Source: Streptomyces sp. NBC_00576
GTDB lineage: Bacteria > Actinomycetota > Actinomycetes > Streptomycetales > Streptomycetaceae
Assembly (NCBI RefSeq): GCF_036345175.1
Contig: NZ_CP107780.1
Location: forward strand, 5,456,001-5,520,000
Length of the DNA: 64,000 nucleotides
Direction of reading: 5' to 3'
The notes beneath the pieces were generated by a model. That model had not been told where the DNA came from. It ran no database searches and saw only the letters and a list, made by a program, of their open reading frames with translations. How positions within the stretch are numbered: position 1 is the stretch's first letter; every line of letters begins with the position of its first letter. Below are positions 24,135 through 33,662 of this stretch, piece by piece. Made by a program: the position numbers and the translations under genes.

Positions 24135-25910
24135 GTGAGTAGTAAGAGGAGAGCGGGCGGGCAGCGAAGGCTGGGCAGGTCGCAGCAGAAGGAGCAGCAG
24201 CGGCGGAACAAGCCGCGGACACTGCGTACGCGGCTCGTCGTCTCGGCGGTCACGCTGATCGCCGTGGTGTGCGCGGTGATGGGCGCGGTGACGACCATCG
24301 CGCTCCAACAGCACCTCAACACGCAGTTGAACGACCAGGTCAAGGAGGCCGCCAACCGCGCCGTAGGTCCCCCGAAGGGGACGGTGGGCCCGGGCGGTGG
24401 CAACGGCAATCCTCCCGGCCAGCTGCCGGACAGCACCGGCTCGTCCACCACCGGCTCGTCCACCACCGGTTCCACAGGTTCCACCGGTTCCGCGTCCTCC
24501 AACGGCGGCAGCACCGCCTCCACCGGTACGCGCGCTCCCACCCCCACCGTCGAGGAGCGGCTCGCGGACTTCGCCACCAGGGGCGGGACGCAGGAGGACA
24601 CCATCGCCGCCGCCGTCGACACGACCGGCGGTGTCACCAAGGCGGTCATCGCCAAGCTGGAGTCGGACACGACCGACAGCGACGTCGCCGATGACATGAC
24701 GGCCGCCGATCTGAATGAGACGCAGATGGCCGAGCTGGCCGCCATCCCCCGGGACGACAGCCTGCACACCGTCACCCTCACCGGGCTCGGCGAGTACCGC
24801 GTCAAGTACGCCTCCGGTGACCGGGGCAATTTCTACGTAGCCCTGCCCACCGAGTCCGTCACCTCGACCATCAGCACCCTGATCCTTGTCGAGATCAGCG
24901 TCACCGCCGCAGGCCTCGTCGCCGCCGGTATCGCGGGCTCCGTGCTCGTCGGTGTGGCCCTGCGCCCCCTCCGCAGGGTCGCCTCGACCGCCACCCGAGT
25001 CTCCGAACTCCCGCTGCACACCGGCGAGGTGACCCTCAACGAGCGTGTCGCCGAGTCCGAGACCGACCCGCACACCGAGGTAGGCCAGGTCGGCGCCGCG
25101 CTGAACCGGATGCTCGATCATGTGCACGGCGCCCTGCAGTCGCGCCAGCAGAGCGAGATGCGCGTACGTCAGTTCGTCGCGGACGCCAGCCATGAGCTGC
25201 GGACGCCCCTCGCCTCCATTCGCGGGTACGCCGAGCTGACCAGACGTGGACGCGAGGAGACCGGGCCGGACACGCGGCACGCGCTCGGGCGGATCGAGTC
25301 GGAGGCGGGGCGGATGACCCTGCTCGTCGAGGATCTCCTCCTCCTCGCCCGCCTCGACGCGGGCCGCCCGCTCCAGTTCGACCAGACCGACCTCGTACCG
25401 CTCGTCGTGGACACCATCAGCGACGCGCGCGCCGCCGGACGGGACCACAACTGGCGGCTCGACCTGCCCGACGAGCCCGCGCTGGTCTCGGCGGACGCGG
25501 CCCGGCTGCAACAGGTCCTGGTGAACCTGCTGGCCAACGCCCGTACGCACACCCCGCCCGGGACGACCGTCACTGCGCGCGTGCAGCGGCGCGGGCCGTG
25601 GCTGTGTGTGGACGTGCAGGACGACGGGCAGGGCATCCCGGCCGACCTGTTGCCGCATGTGTTCGAGAGGTTCGCGCGCGGCGACACCGCGCGCTCCCGC
25701 ACCACCGGGTCGACCGGGCTCGGGCTCGCCATCGTGCAGGCCGTCGCGACCGCGCACGGCGGCGCCGTGACCGTCGACAGTGTGCCCGGACAGACCGTCT
25801 TCACGGTGCATCTGCCGGCCCTCGCCCCCGAAGCGGCACCCGAAACAAACTGGCAATCGGACTCACAGGCACAGCACAGTGCCACCACATGGGTGCAACA
25901 GGGGGCCTGA
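24135..25910 (+). CDS. Membrane sensor histidine kinase
   Basis: A 591-residue kinase. It has a basic N-terminus, TM1 (about 33-55), an extracellular domain of about 190 residues, TM2 (about 245-270), HAMP, the DHp helix with the phospho-acceptor His in ASHELRTPL (about 352), and a HATPase domain (VNLLANARTH, DDGQGIP, GSTGLGLAIV). The extracellular domain contains a Ser/Thr/Gly tract of about 50 residues (TGSSTTGSSTTGSTGS), likely a flexible or glycosylated stalk. GTG at 24135 follows AGGAGGGG; an ATG at 24105 is in frame without a ribosome site. The signal sensed is unknown. Confidence 0.92.
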   Translation: MSSKRRAGGQRRLGRSQQKEQQRRNKPRTLRTRLVVSAVTLIAVVCAVMGAVTTIALQQHLNTQLNDQVKEAANRAVGPPKGTVGPGGGNGNPPGQLPDSTGSSTTGSSTTGSTGSTGSASSNGGSTASTGTRAPTPTVEERLADFATRGGTQEDTIAAAVDTTGGVTKAVIAKLESDTTDSDVADDMTAADLNETQMAELAAIPRDDSLHTVTLTGLGEYRVKYASGDRGNFYVALPTESVTSTISTLILVEISVTAAGLVAAGIAGSVLVGVALRPLRRVASTATRVSELPLHTGEVTLNERVAESETDPHTEVGQVGAALNRMLDHVHGALQSRQQSEMRVRQFVADASHELRTPLASIRGYAELTRRGREETGPDTRHALGRIESEAGRMTLLVEDLLLLARLDAGRPLQFDQTDLVPLVVDTISDARAAGRDHNWRLDLPDEPALVSADAARLQQVLVNLLANARTHTPPGTTVTARVQRRGPWLCVDVQDDGQGIPADLLPHVFERFARGDTARSRTTGSTGLGLAIVQAVATAHGGAVTVDSVPGQTVFTVHLPALAPEAAPETNWQSDSQAQHSATTWVQQGA

Positions 25911-25924
25911 CGAAAGTCGGTCCT

Positions 25925-27457
25925 ATGCGAACCGACTCTTCTCCCGGCACCCTGCCGGCGCGGGAGCACCTCCCGGCCGCGGCAGCCGGTACGCCTGTCC
26001 TGGACGTAGTGATCCCCGTCTTCAACGAGGAGAAGGACCTCCAGCCATGCGTGCTCAGACTGCACGAGCACCTCAAGCGCACGTTCCCGTACGCGTTCCG
26101 CATCACGGTCGCGGACAACGCGTCCACGGACACCACTCCCCTGGTGGCGGCGCGGCTGGCGGCGGAGCTGCCGGAGGTCAGGTCCTTCCGGCTGGAGCAG
26201 AAGGGGCGCGGCCGGGCACTGCGGACCGTGTGGTCCGCGTCGGACGCGCCGATCCTCGCCTACATGGACGTCGACCTGTCGACCGACCTGAACGCCCTGC
26301 TGCCGCTGGTGGCACCGCTGATCTCCGGCCACTCGGACCTCGCGATCGGCTCCCGGCTCGCCCGCTCCTCGCGCGTCGTGCGCGGTGCCAAGCGGGAGTT
26401 CATCAGCCGGATGTACAACCTGATCCTGCGTGGCTCGCTCCAGGCCCGCTTCACGGATGCGCAGTGCGGATTCAAGGCCATCCGGCGTGATGTCGCCCAG
26501 ATCCTGCTGCCGCTCATCGAGGACACCGGCTGGTTCTTCGACACGGAGATGCTGGTGCTGGCCGAGCGCGCGGGCCTGCGCATCCACGAGGTGCCGGTCG
26601 ACTGGGTCGACGACCCGGACTCGACCGTCCACATCGTCAAGACGGCGACCGACGACCTCAAGGGGGTGTTGCGCGTGGGCAAGGCCCTTGCCACCGGCTC
26701 GCTGCCGCTGGACCGGCTCACCCGGCCCTTCGGCGACGATCCGCGCGACCGTGACATCAAGGACGTACCGAAGGGGCTGGCCCGCCAGCTCGTCGGGTTC
26801 TGTGTGGTCGGCGGTATGTCGACCCTCTTCTATCTGGTGCTCTACAGCGCCTTCCGGGGCTTCGCCGGTTCGCAGACCGCCAACGCGCTCGCGCTGCTGG
26901 TCTCCGCCGTCGCGAACACCGCGGCCAACCGGCGGCTGACCTTCGGGGTGCGCGGCCGGGGCGGGGCCGTGCGTCACCAGGCGCAGGGTCTGGTCGTCTT
27001 CGGCATCGGACTCGCCCTCACCAGCGGCTCGCTCGCCGCCCTCAACGCGGCGACCAGCGACCCCGGGCACTCCACGGAACTGGCGGTGCTCATCACCGCC
27101 AACCTCGCGGCGACGGTGCTGCGGTTCCTGCTCTTCAGGGCCTGGGTGTTCCCGGACCAGGACGACGAGCCGACTTCCTCGTCCTTCTCTTCTTCCTCCT
27201 CGTCGACGGTGGTCGCCTCGCACACGCCGAGCTCGCCCGTCTACCAGGCGTACACCACAGGCCCGTACGCCAACGCGTCGCTCAACAACGCGTCGCACAA
27301 CAACGCGTCGCACAACAACGCTTCGTACGGCAACTCCCCTTACCCCACCGACCAGTTCCGCGCCGGTGATGTCGCGGACCGCACCTGGGGGGACGCGACC
27401 ACGCGGCTCCAGCCGGTGCGCCCGCACGACAGCCAGGATCCGAGGAACCCGCGATGA
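25925..27457 (+). CDS. GT2 polyprenyl-phosphate glycosyltransferase fused to GtrA-like membrane domain
   Basis: A 510-residue protein. The GT2/DPM1-like domain (about 27-250) shows DVVIPVFNEEKDL, NASTDTTP, YMDVDLSTDL (metal-binding DxD) and FTDAQCGFKA. A GtrA-like four-helix membrane domain follows (about 285-410), with FCVVGGMSTLFYLVL and ANRRLTFGV. It probably loads a sugar onto a polyprenyl phosphate and helps move it across the membrane. The C-terminal tail has Ser runs and SHNNA repeats. The start lies 14 bases after the kinase stop, and the next gene overlaps by four bases, so the four genes form one operon. Confidence 0.9.
   Translation: MRTDSSPGTLPAREHLPAAAAGTPVLDVVIPVFNEEKDLQPCVLRLHEHLKRTFPYAFRITVADNASTDTTPLVAARLAAELPEVRSFRLEQKGRGRALRTVWSASDAPILAYMDVDLSTDLNALLPLVAPLISGHSDLAIGSRLARSSRVVRGAKREFISRMYNLILRGSLQARFTDAQCGFKAIRRDVAQILLPLIEDTGWFFDTEMLVLAERAGLRIHEVPVDWVDDPDSTVHIVKTATDDLKGVLRVGKALATGSLPLDRLTRPFGDDPRDRDIKDVPKGLARQLVGFCVVGGMSTLFYLVLYSAFRGFAGSQTANALALLVSAVANTAANRRLTFGVRGRGGAVRHQAQGLVVFGIGLALTSGSLAALNAATSDPGHSTELAVLITANLAATVLRFLLFRAWVFPDQDDEPTSSSFSSSSSSTVVASHTPSSPVYQAYTTGPYANASLNNASHNNASHNNASYGNSPYPTDQFRAGDVADRTWGDATTRLQPVRPHDSQDPRNPR
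27290..27331 (+). repeat. 12-bp coding repeat (NNASHNNA units)
   Basis: Four closely similar 12-bp units containing AACAACGCGTCG encode Asn-Asn-Ala-Ser in the tail of the GT2-GtrA protein, indicating recent expansion. Confidence 0.7.
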
Positions 27458-29727
27458 CCACTCACTTCGACCAGACGACACATTCAGGCCCTTCGGGTCC
27501 GGGGGGTGCGAGCCCCTCGTATCCGCCGCCGGACTCAACAGCCGTACAGCAGGCGGTGGTTCCCGAGACGGTGGTTCCCGAGACGGCTGTGCCGGCGCCT
27601 TCTTCCGGTGAGCCCAAGCAGCCCTTCGTAGGCAGACTGTGGCGCGGGCGGCCCGAGGACCACCGGTGGGTGCGGCCCGCGTTCCTCGCCACGCTGCTGG
27701 TGATCGGCGCGCTGTACACCTGGAATCTGACCGCCTCCGGATACGCCAACTCCTTCTACTCCGCGGCAGTTCAGGCCGGCAGCCAGTCCTGGAAGGCCTT
27801 CTTCTTCGGGTCCCTCGACTCGGCCAACGCCATCACCGTCGACAAGCCCCCGGCCTCCCTCTGGCCGATGTCGCTGTCGGTGCGGCTCTTCGGCCTCAAC
27901 TCCTTCGCGATCCTGTTCCCGCAGGTTCTGATGGCCGTCGCCACGGCGGGTGTGCTGTACGCGTCCGTGCGGCGTCGGTTCAGCGCCACGGCCGGGTTCC
28001 TCACGATGGCGGTCTTCGCGCTGACGCCCGTCGCCGTGCTGATGTTCCGCTTCAACAACCCTGACGCGCTCCTCGCGCTCCTGATGGCCGCCGCGGTCTA
28101 CTGCACCCAGCGCGCCATGGAGAAGGCCGAGACGAAGTGGCTGGTCTGGGCGGGTACGGCGATCGGTTTCGCCTTCCTGGTCAAGACGCTCCAGGCCTTC
28201 CTGATCCTGCCGGTGCTGGCACTGGTGTACGTGATCTTCGCGCCGACCAGCGTCCGCAGGCGCATCGGACAGGTACTGGCCGCCGGGCTCGCGATGATCG
28301 TCGCGGGCGGCTGGTGGGTCGCGATCGTCGAACTGTGGCCTGCGTCCTCGCGTCCCTACATCGGCGGCTCGCAGAACAACTCCTTCCTCGAACTGACCTT
28401 TGGCTACAACGGACTTGGCCGTATCAACGGCGACGAGACCGGCAGCGTCGGTGGCGGTGGCGGCGGAGGCGGCACCGGAATGTGGGGCGAGACCGGCTGG
28501 GACCGGATGTTCAGCTCCAGCAGCGGCGGCCAGATCTCCTGGCTGATCCCGGCCGCGCTGATCCTGCTCGTCGCGGCGATCTGGGCCGGCCGCAAGGCCA
28601 AGCGCACGGACACCGCCCGCGCCGGGCTCCTCCTCTGGGGCGGCTCGCTGCTGATCACCATGGTGATCTTCAGTTACATGCAGGGCATCTTCCACGACTA
28701 CTACACCGTCGCCCTCGCCCCCTACATCGCGCCGCTGGTCGGCATGGGCGCGGCCCTGCTCTGGCAGGAGCGGGACAAGACGTGGGCGTCGCTGACGCTC
28801 GCGGGTGCCACGACGGCCACCGCGGTCTGGGGGTACGTCCTCCTCAACCGCTCCTCCGACTACCTGCCCTGGCTGAAGTGGCTCGTGCTGGTGGGCGGGC
28901 TCGTGGCCGCGCTGGGTCTCATCTTCGTCAACAGGCTTGGGCGTCAACTGGCCCTGGCGGTCGTCGGGTTGAGCTTTGTCACGGCGCTGGCGGGGCCGAC
29001 CGCGTACTCCCTCACCACCCTCAACGAGGGTCACACCGGCTCGATCATCACGGCGGGTCCGTCCGTGGCGGGCGGTCGTGGTGGTCCCGGCGGTGGTGGC
29101 GGTATGCGCGGTGGCTTCGGTGGCGGTACGGGCGGCCAGCAGGGTCAGCAGAACGGCAACGGCAACACCCAGGGCAACCAGCAGGGTGGCGGCATGGGCC
29201 AGCCCCCGACGGGTGGCTTCCCCGGCGGTGCCAACGGCAACACCCAGAATCAGCAGCAGGGCAACGGCAACACCCAGCAGGGTGGCCCTGGCGGGCAGAC
29301 CGGTGACGGTGGCGGCATGGGCGGCGGCGGTGGCGTGGGTGGTCTGCTCAACGGTGCCAGTGTCGGCAGCGAGGCCAAGGCCCTGCTGGAGAAGAACGCG
29401 AGTGACTACACCTGGGCCGCGGCGGCCATCGGCGCCCAGAACGCGGCGAGTTACCAGCTCTCCACCGGCGACCCGGTGATGGCGATCGGCGGCTTCAACG
29501 GCACCGACCCGTCCCCGACGCTGGCCGAGTTCAAGAAGTACGTGGAGGACGGCAAGATCCACTACTTCATCTCCAGCGGCTCCGGCGGCGGTGGCATGGG
29601 CGGCGGCAGCAGCACGACGAGTACGTCGTCCCAGATCAGCTCGTGGGTCGAGAGCAACTTCAAGGAGGTGACGGTGGGTTCGGCCACCTTCTACGACCTG
29701 ACGCAGCCGACGAGCAGCAGCAGCTGA
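27454..29727 (+). CDS. GT39/ArnT-like membrane glycosyltransferase
   Basis: A 757-residue integral membrane transferase using a lipid-linked sugar donor. The acidic loop-1 motif of the PMT/ArnT superfamily is in AITVDKPPASLWPM (about residue 126), and about 11-12 helices extend to about residue 520. A linker of about 110 residues made of Gly, Gln and Asn follows, then a small exocytoplasmic domain (NASDYTWAAAAIGAQNAASY, PTLAEFKKYVEDGKIHYF) conserved in actinobacterial members. It overlaps the GT2-GtrA gene by ATGA. That gene plausibly makes the donor and this enzyme transfers it to an envelope acceptor, under control of the upstream two-component system. Confidence 0.9.
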   Translation: MTTHFDQTTHSGPSGPGGASPSYPPPDSTAVQQAVVPETVVPETAVPAPSSGEPKQPFVGRLWRGRPEDHRWVRPAFLATLLVIGALYTWNLTASGYANSFYSAAVQAGSQSWKAFFFGSLDSANAITVDKPPASLWPMSLSVRLFGLNSFAILFPQVLMAVATAGVLYASVRRRFSATAGFLTMAVFALTPVAVLMFRFNNPDALLALLMAAAVYCTQRAMEKAETKWLVWAGTAIGFAFLVKTLQAFLILPVLALVYVIFAPTSVRRRIGQVLAAGLAMIVAGGWWVAIVELWPASSRPYIGGSQNNSFLELTFGYNGLGRINGDETGSVGGGGGGGGTGMWGETGWDRMFSSSSGGQISWLIPAALILLVAAIWAGRKAKRTDTARAGLLLWGGSLLITMVIFSYMQGIFHDYYTVALAPYIAPLVGMGAALLWQERDKTWASLTLAGATTATAVWGYVLLNRSSDYLPWLKWLVLVGGLVAALGLIFVNRLGRQLALAVVGLSFVTALAGPTAYSLTTLNEGHTGSIITAGPSVAGGRGGPGGGGGMRGGFGGGTGGQQGQQNGNGNTQGNQQGGGMGQPPTGGFPGGANGNTQNQQQGNGNTQQGGPGGQTGDGGGMGGGGGVGGLLNGASVGSEAKALLEKNASDYTWAAAAIGAQNAASYQLSTGDPVMAIGGFNGTDPSPTLAEFKKYVEDGKIHYFISSGSGGGGMGGGSSTTSTSSQISSWVESNFKEVTVGSATFYDLTQPTSSSS

Positions 29728-29755
29728 TCGGCGTCAACTGAGGTTCTTTTCCCTG

Positions 29756-29795
29756 GTGGTGGCCCGGAGTGATCTCGCTCCGGGCCACCACTTTG
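29756..29795 (+). terminator. Terminator of the glycosyltransferase operon
   Basis: GTGGTGGCCCGGAG (29756-29769), loop TGATCTCG, CTCCGGGCCACCAC (29778-29791), then TTTG. Confidence 0.88.
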
Positions 29796-29803
29796 TTATT
29801 TGT

Positions 29804-29837
29804 TGTACGCCGTATAGGAACTGTTCTACGGTGTACA
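29804..29837 (+). promoter_or_regulatory. Palindromic operator before the MFS exporter
   Basis: TGTACGCCGTA (29804-29814) and TACGGTGTACA (29827-29837) are inverted with one mismatch and a 12-base centre, ending two bases before the ATG. It is a likely site for the TetR regulator encoded just downstream of the exporter. Confidence 0.65.
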
Positions 29838-29839
29838 GC

Positions 29840-31342
29840 ATGTCTACGTCCCCCCAGAGCGACCTTCGGAGCCAGGGCCACCCCCAGCGCTGGCTGATCC
29901 TTGGTGTCATCTGTCTCGCGCAGCTCACCGTGCTGCTCGACAACACCGTCCTGAACGTCGCGATCCCCTCCCTCACCCGGGAGTTGGGCGCCTCCACCTC
30001 GGACATCCAGTGGATGATCAACGCGTACTCGTTGGTCCAGTCGGGCCTGCTGCTCACCGCCGGCAGCGCCGCCGACCGCTACGGCCGCAAGAAGATGCTG
30101 ATCGCGGGGCTGGTTCTGTTCGGCGTGGGCTCACTGGTCGCTGGACTGGCCGACAGCACCGGCCAGTTGATCGCGGCGCGCGCCGGGATGGGCGTCGGCG
30201 GCGCGCTGCTGATGACGACCACTCTCGCCGTGGCGATGCAGATCTTCACGCCCGAGGAGCAGCCGAAGGCCATCGGCATCTGGGCCGCGGTCAACTCGCT
30301 CGGGTTCGCCACCGGTCCGCTCATCGGCGGATTCATGCTGAACCACTTCTGGTGGGGCGCGATCTTCCTCGTCAACATCCCGGTCGCGGTACTGGGACTG
30401 GTGGCGGCCGTGGCCCTCGTACCCGAGTCGAAAAACCCGACCGGCGAGCGCCCGGACCTCCTGGGCGCCCTGCTCTCCACGATCGGTATGTCCTCGCTCG
30501 TGTTCGCGATCATCTCCGGGCCCGAGCACGGCTGGACGTCCGGCCGGGTGCTGGTGCCGGCGACCGTCGCGGTCGTGGTGCTGGGCGCCTTCGCGTACTG
30601 GGAGAGCCGGATCCCGTACCCCATGCTCGACATGCACTTCTTCAGGAACCGGCGGTTCACGGGAGCGGTCGCGGGTGCGGTGCTGATCACGTTCGGGATG
30701 GGCGGCTCGCTCTTCCTGCTCACCCAGCACATGCAGTTCGTGCTCGGCTACGGCCCCTTGGAGGCAGGGCTGCGTACGGCACCGCTCGCGCTCGCGATCG
30801 TGGCGCTCAACTTCACCGGTGTGTCGGCGAAATGGGCGGCGAGGCTCGGGACTCCGCTCGCCATCGGGCTGGGCATGACACTGATGGCGTGCGGCCTGGT
30901 CTCCATCGCGACGGTTGCCTCCGGCGGTTACGCGGGTACGTTGCTCGGCCTGCTGCTCATCGGGACGGGGGCCGCGGTGGCCAGCCCGGCGATGGCACAC
31001 GCGATCATGAGCTCGATCCCGCCGGAGAAGGCCGGCGTCGGGGCGGGGATCAACGGCACGGTGGCGGAGTTCGGGCAGGGGCTGGGCGTCGCGGTGCTCG
31101 GCGCTGTGCTGAACTCGCGGTTCGCGGCGCTGATTTCTGTCGCCGCGGTGTCCCTGCCGGGGGCGTTGGCGGAGGCGGGGTCGGCTGCGGAGAGGGCGCG
31201 TATTACGGATGCGTTTGCCTCCGGCTTGGAGGCCAGTCAGTTGGTGGGGGCGGGGGCGGTGTTGCTAGGGGGGTTTGTCGCGGCGGTGTTGTTGCGCAGG
31301 GCTGAGCGGGCAGGCTCCGAGGTGGATGTAGTCGCCCAGTAG
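29840..31342 (+). CDS. MFS drug exporter, DHA2 (EmrB/QacA) family
   Basis: A 500-residue protein with 14 predicted helices, probably a proton-driven exporter of small toxic molecules. DHA2 features are LDNTVLNVAIPSLTRELG (motif D1 region), the helix 2-3 loop AGSAADRYGRKKML, and GLGFATGPLIGGF-like motif C (NSLGFATGPLIGGFML). ATG at 29840 lies directly behind a palindrome and has little room for a ribosome site, so the transcript could be leaderless. A TetR regulator follows on the same strand after 143 bases. Confidence 0.92.
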   Translation: MSTSPQSDLRSQGHPQRWLILGVICLAQLTVLLDNTVLNVAIPSLTRELGASTSDIQWMINAYSLVQSGLLLTAGSAADRYGRKKMLIAGLVLFGVGSLVAGLADSTGQLIAARAGMGVGGALLMTTTLAVAMQIFTPEEQPKAIGIWAAVNSLGFATGPLIGGFMLNHFWWGAIFLVNIPVAVLGLVAAVALVPESKNPTGERPDLLGALLSTIGMSSLVFAIISGPEHGWTSGRVLVPATVAVVVLGAFAYWESRIPYPMLDMHFFRNRRFTGAVAGAVLITFGMGGSLFLLTQHMQFVLGYGPLEAGLRTAPLALAIVALNFTGVSAKWAARLGTPLAIGLGMTLMACGLVSIATVASGGYAGTLLGLLLIGTGAAVASPAMAHAIMSSIPPEKAGVGAGINGTVAEFGQGLGVAVLGAVLNSRFAALISVAAVSLPGALAEAGSAAERARITDAFASGLEASQLVGAGAVLLGGFVAAVLLRRAERAGSEVDVVAQ

Positions 31343-31485
31343 CTCGGTTGGAACGGTGCGTGTGCGGCTGCGGGCGGTCTGTGGTTGATCGCGCCCACGC
31401 GGCGGAGCCGCAAATGTCACAGCCCCGCGCCCCTATAGGGGCGCCTAGCATGACCTGCGTTCGAAAGCTGACGAAAGGTACGGCC

Positions 31486-32253
31486 ATGGTGAGGGCAGCC
31501 GAGGGGCCGGCGCGGACCAGCGTGTGGCTGGACGGTAAAGCCGTGCGCCGGAGTGGTGCAGGTCGAGCCGCGCAGCCGTCCGGGCTCGACCGGGACCGGA
31601 TCACCGAGGTGACTGTTCGTCTGCTGGACGCGGAGGGGCTGGCCAAGTTCTCCATGCGGCGTCTCGCCGCCGAGCTGAACGTCACAGCGATGTCCGTGTA
31701 CTGGTACGTCGACACCAAGGACGACCTGCTCGAACTCGCCCTCGACGCGGCCTCCGCCGAGCTGTGCCTGCCCGACCCGGAGGCCGATGGCGAGGACTGG
31801 CGGGACCAGTTGCGCATGCTGGCCGCCGAGTACCGCGCCCTGCTGGTCCGCCACCCCTGGGTGTCGCCGCTCGCCGGGACCTACCTCAACATCGGCCCGC
31901 ACTCGCAGGCCTTCTCACGTGCCGTACAGCGCGTCATCCGCCGTACCGGCCTGCCCCCGCGGGGGCTGACGGGCGCCATCGCCGCCGTCTTCCAGTTCGT
32001 GTACGGGTTCGGCACGGTCGAGGGCCACTTCATCGCCCGCTGCGCGGACGCCGGCATGACCCAGGACGCCTATTTCCAGCACGCCATGAGCGCCGTCGGG
32101 GCCGCCCCGGAGACCGCCGGGTTCATCCAGGAGTCGGCGGACATGATGGCGGCGCGGGGCGGCGGCACGGTGGAGGAGATGCGCGAGCGGGATTTCGACT
32201 TCGCGCTGGAGCTGCTGGTGGCGGGGATCGAGGCGATGGTGGCGAGGGCCTGA
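31486..32253 (+). CDS. TetR-family regulator with TetR_C-type ligand domain
   Basis: A 255-residue repressor. The helix-turn-helix spans LDRDRITEVTVRLLDAEG, MRRLAAELNVTAMSVYWYV and DTKDDLLELALD (about residues 35-85). The C-terminal domain resembles the tetracycline-repressor ligand domain (HPWVSPLAGTYLNIGPH, FQFVYGFGTVEG). ATG at 31486 follows GAAAGG; the long N-terminal extension before the helix-turn-helix is typical of this subgroup. It most likely represses the MFS exporter upstream. Confidence 0.9.
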   Translation: MVRAAEGPARTSVWLDGKAVRRSGAGRAAQPSGLDRDRITEVTVRLLDAEGLAKFSMRRLAAELNVTAMSVYWYVDTKDDLLELALDAASAELCLPDPEADGEDWRDQLRMLAAEYRALLVRHPWVSPLAGTYLNIGPHSQAFSRAVQRVIRRTGLPPRGLTGAIAAVFQFVYGFGTVEGHFIARCADAGMTQDAYFQHAMSAVGAAPETAGFIQESADMMAARGGGTVEEMRERDFDFALELLVAGIEAMVARA

Positions 32254-32306
32254 ACGCCTCCCGCCCGCCTCCTACCTCCTACCTCCCATTTCCCTTCCTC
32301 GTGCCC

Positions 32307-32780
32307 CTACGCCTCCTCGGCCACCAACCGTGCCGGGAACCCGCCCGTAGCCACGGGCCCCCACTTCTCCGGTGTGACCCGGATGATCGACTTGCCCTGC
32401 TTGAGCATGGCCGCGCGGTACTCGTCCCAGTCCGGGTGCTCACCGGCGATGTTCCGGTAGTACTCGACGAGGGGCTCGACGGAATCGGGAGGGTCGATGA
32501 CCTCGGCCGTGCCGTCGATCTGGACCCAGGGCCCGTTCCAGTCGTCGCTCAGCACCAGCAGGCTGACGCGCTCGTCCCGCTTGGCGTTGCGCGTCTTGGC
32601 GCGCTCGGGGTACGTCGACACGACGACCCGCCCCGAGTCGTCGACCCCGCAGGTCAGCGGCGAGGCCTGCGGGGAGCCGTCCGCGCGCCGGGTGAGGAGG
32701 ATCGCCCGGTGGCGGGGCCGTACGAAGTCGAGCAGCTCGTCCAGGGACACGGCGGTGTTCGTAGCGATGTTCGGTGCCAT
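32307..32780 (-). CDS. PPOX-class F420-dependent split-barrel oxidoreductase
   Basis: A 157-residue flavin/deazaflavin-binding split-barrel protein. Family segments are RAILLTRRADGSPQASPLTC (about 28-47), VVVSTYPERAKTRNAKRDERVSLLV and WVQIDGTAEVID. Actinobacterial members of this size use coenzyme F420 to reduce small substrates, and the substrate here is unknown. ATG at 32780. It is convergent with the TetR gene and divergent from the sigma-factor operon. Confidence 0.88.
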   Translation of the reverse strand: MAPNIATNTAVSLDELLDFVRPRHRAILLTRRADGSPQASPLTCGVDDSGRVVVSTYPERAKTRNAKRDERVSLLVLSDDWNGPWVQIDGTAEVIDPPDSVEPLVEYYRNIAGEHPDWDEYRAAMLKQGKSIIRVTPEKWGPVATGGFPARLVAEEA

Positions 32781-33050
32781 GGTGCCAGCCTAGGCGCAGG
32801 AGGGCTGTAGGGCCTGTCCCCGTTGGGCCTATGTCACAGCGCTGAGGCAATGAGTGGTGTGCATCGTGAAGTCGCAGGTCACGGGTCTGGAGCCACCACC
32901 ACGACCACCGACAGCGCGGCCGAAGGTGCCTGTTCGCAAGTCCTCGAAGTTTTTTCGGATCGGTGACAACCTGCCGGGTCGCCCAGTCCGTATGTACGGC
33001 ATGAAGCACTTCTCACCGCGCTCCGCTGCGGTGCCGGGCGGAGGGGGCCT

Positions 33051-33662
33051 GTGATCCGGACGCCGGACGAACAGGACGTCTCCGACGCCGGTGGCGCGGT
33101 CGAAGTCGGGCTCGACTTCGACGAGTTCGCGCGCAGCCGCCAGGCGCAACTGCGCCGTACGGCGTACCTGCTGTGCGGTGACTGGCACTTGGCCGAGGAC
33201 CTGACGCAGACGGCGCTCGCGAAGCTGTACGCGGCATGGCGCCGGGTGCGGCTGGACAGTCCCGATGGCTACGCCCGCAAGGTGCTGTTCCGGACCTTCG
33301 TGGACGAGACCCGGCGGCGGCGCTGGTGGGAGCGGCCGAGAGCGTACGAGTTCGACGTCGCGGCCCCGGCGCAGGACCCGGAGCTTCGGCTGACGCTCCT
33401 GGCCGCGCTGCGGCAGGTGCCCGCGCGCAGCCGGGCGGTGCTGGTGCTGCGGTTCTGGGAGGACCAGAGCGTGGAGGCGACCGCGACGGCACTGGGATGC
33501 AGTGTCGGCACGGTGAAGAGCCAGACCTCCCGGGGGCTGGCCGCACTGCGCCGGATCCTGGGCGACACGCCACTGGCGCCGTCACCGCCCGGAAGCGGTG
33601 GCGGTAGTGGTGGCGGTGCGGGGATGGACCCGGGCAACGGATATCTGAGGGCGGGGTGGTGA
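33051..33662 (+). CDS. SigE-family ECF sigma factor (first gene of the ABC operon)
   Basis: A 203-residue sigma factor. Region 2 includes QAQLRRTAYLLCGDWHLAED and YARKVLFRTFVDETRRRRWW. Region 4 includes VPARSRAVLVLRFWEDQSVE and TATALGCSVGTVKSQTSRGL. A Gly-rich tail follows. GTG at 33051 is preceded by GAGGGGG. Its last bases overlap the next gene, a one-helix membrane protein, in the usual arrangement of a sigma factor with its inhibitor. Confidence 0.92.
   Translation: MIRTPDEQDVSDAGGAVEVGLDFDEFARSRQAQLRRTAYLLCGDWHLAEDLTQTALAKLYAAWRRVRLDSPDGYARKVLFRTFVDETRRRRWWERPRAYEFDVAAPAQDPELRLTLLAALRQVPARSRAVLVLRFWEDQSVEATATALGCSVGTVKSQTSRGLAALRRILGDTPLAPSPPGSGGGSGGGAGMDPGNGYLRAGW

Noticed and set aside
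23307..29562. Several long - strand frames opposite the two-component and glycosyltransferase operon
   Set aside because: They are antisense shadows of four well-supported genes; no motif or ribosome site supports them.
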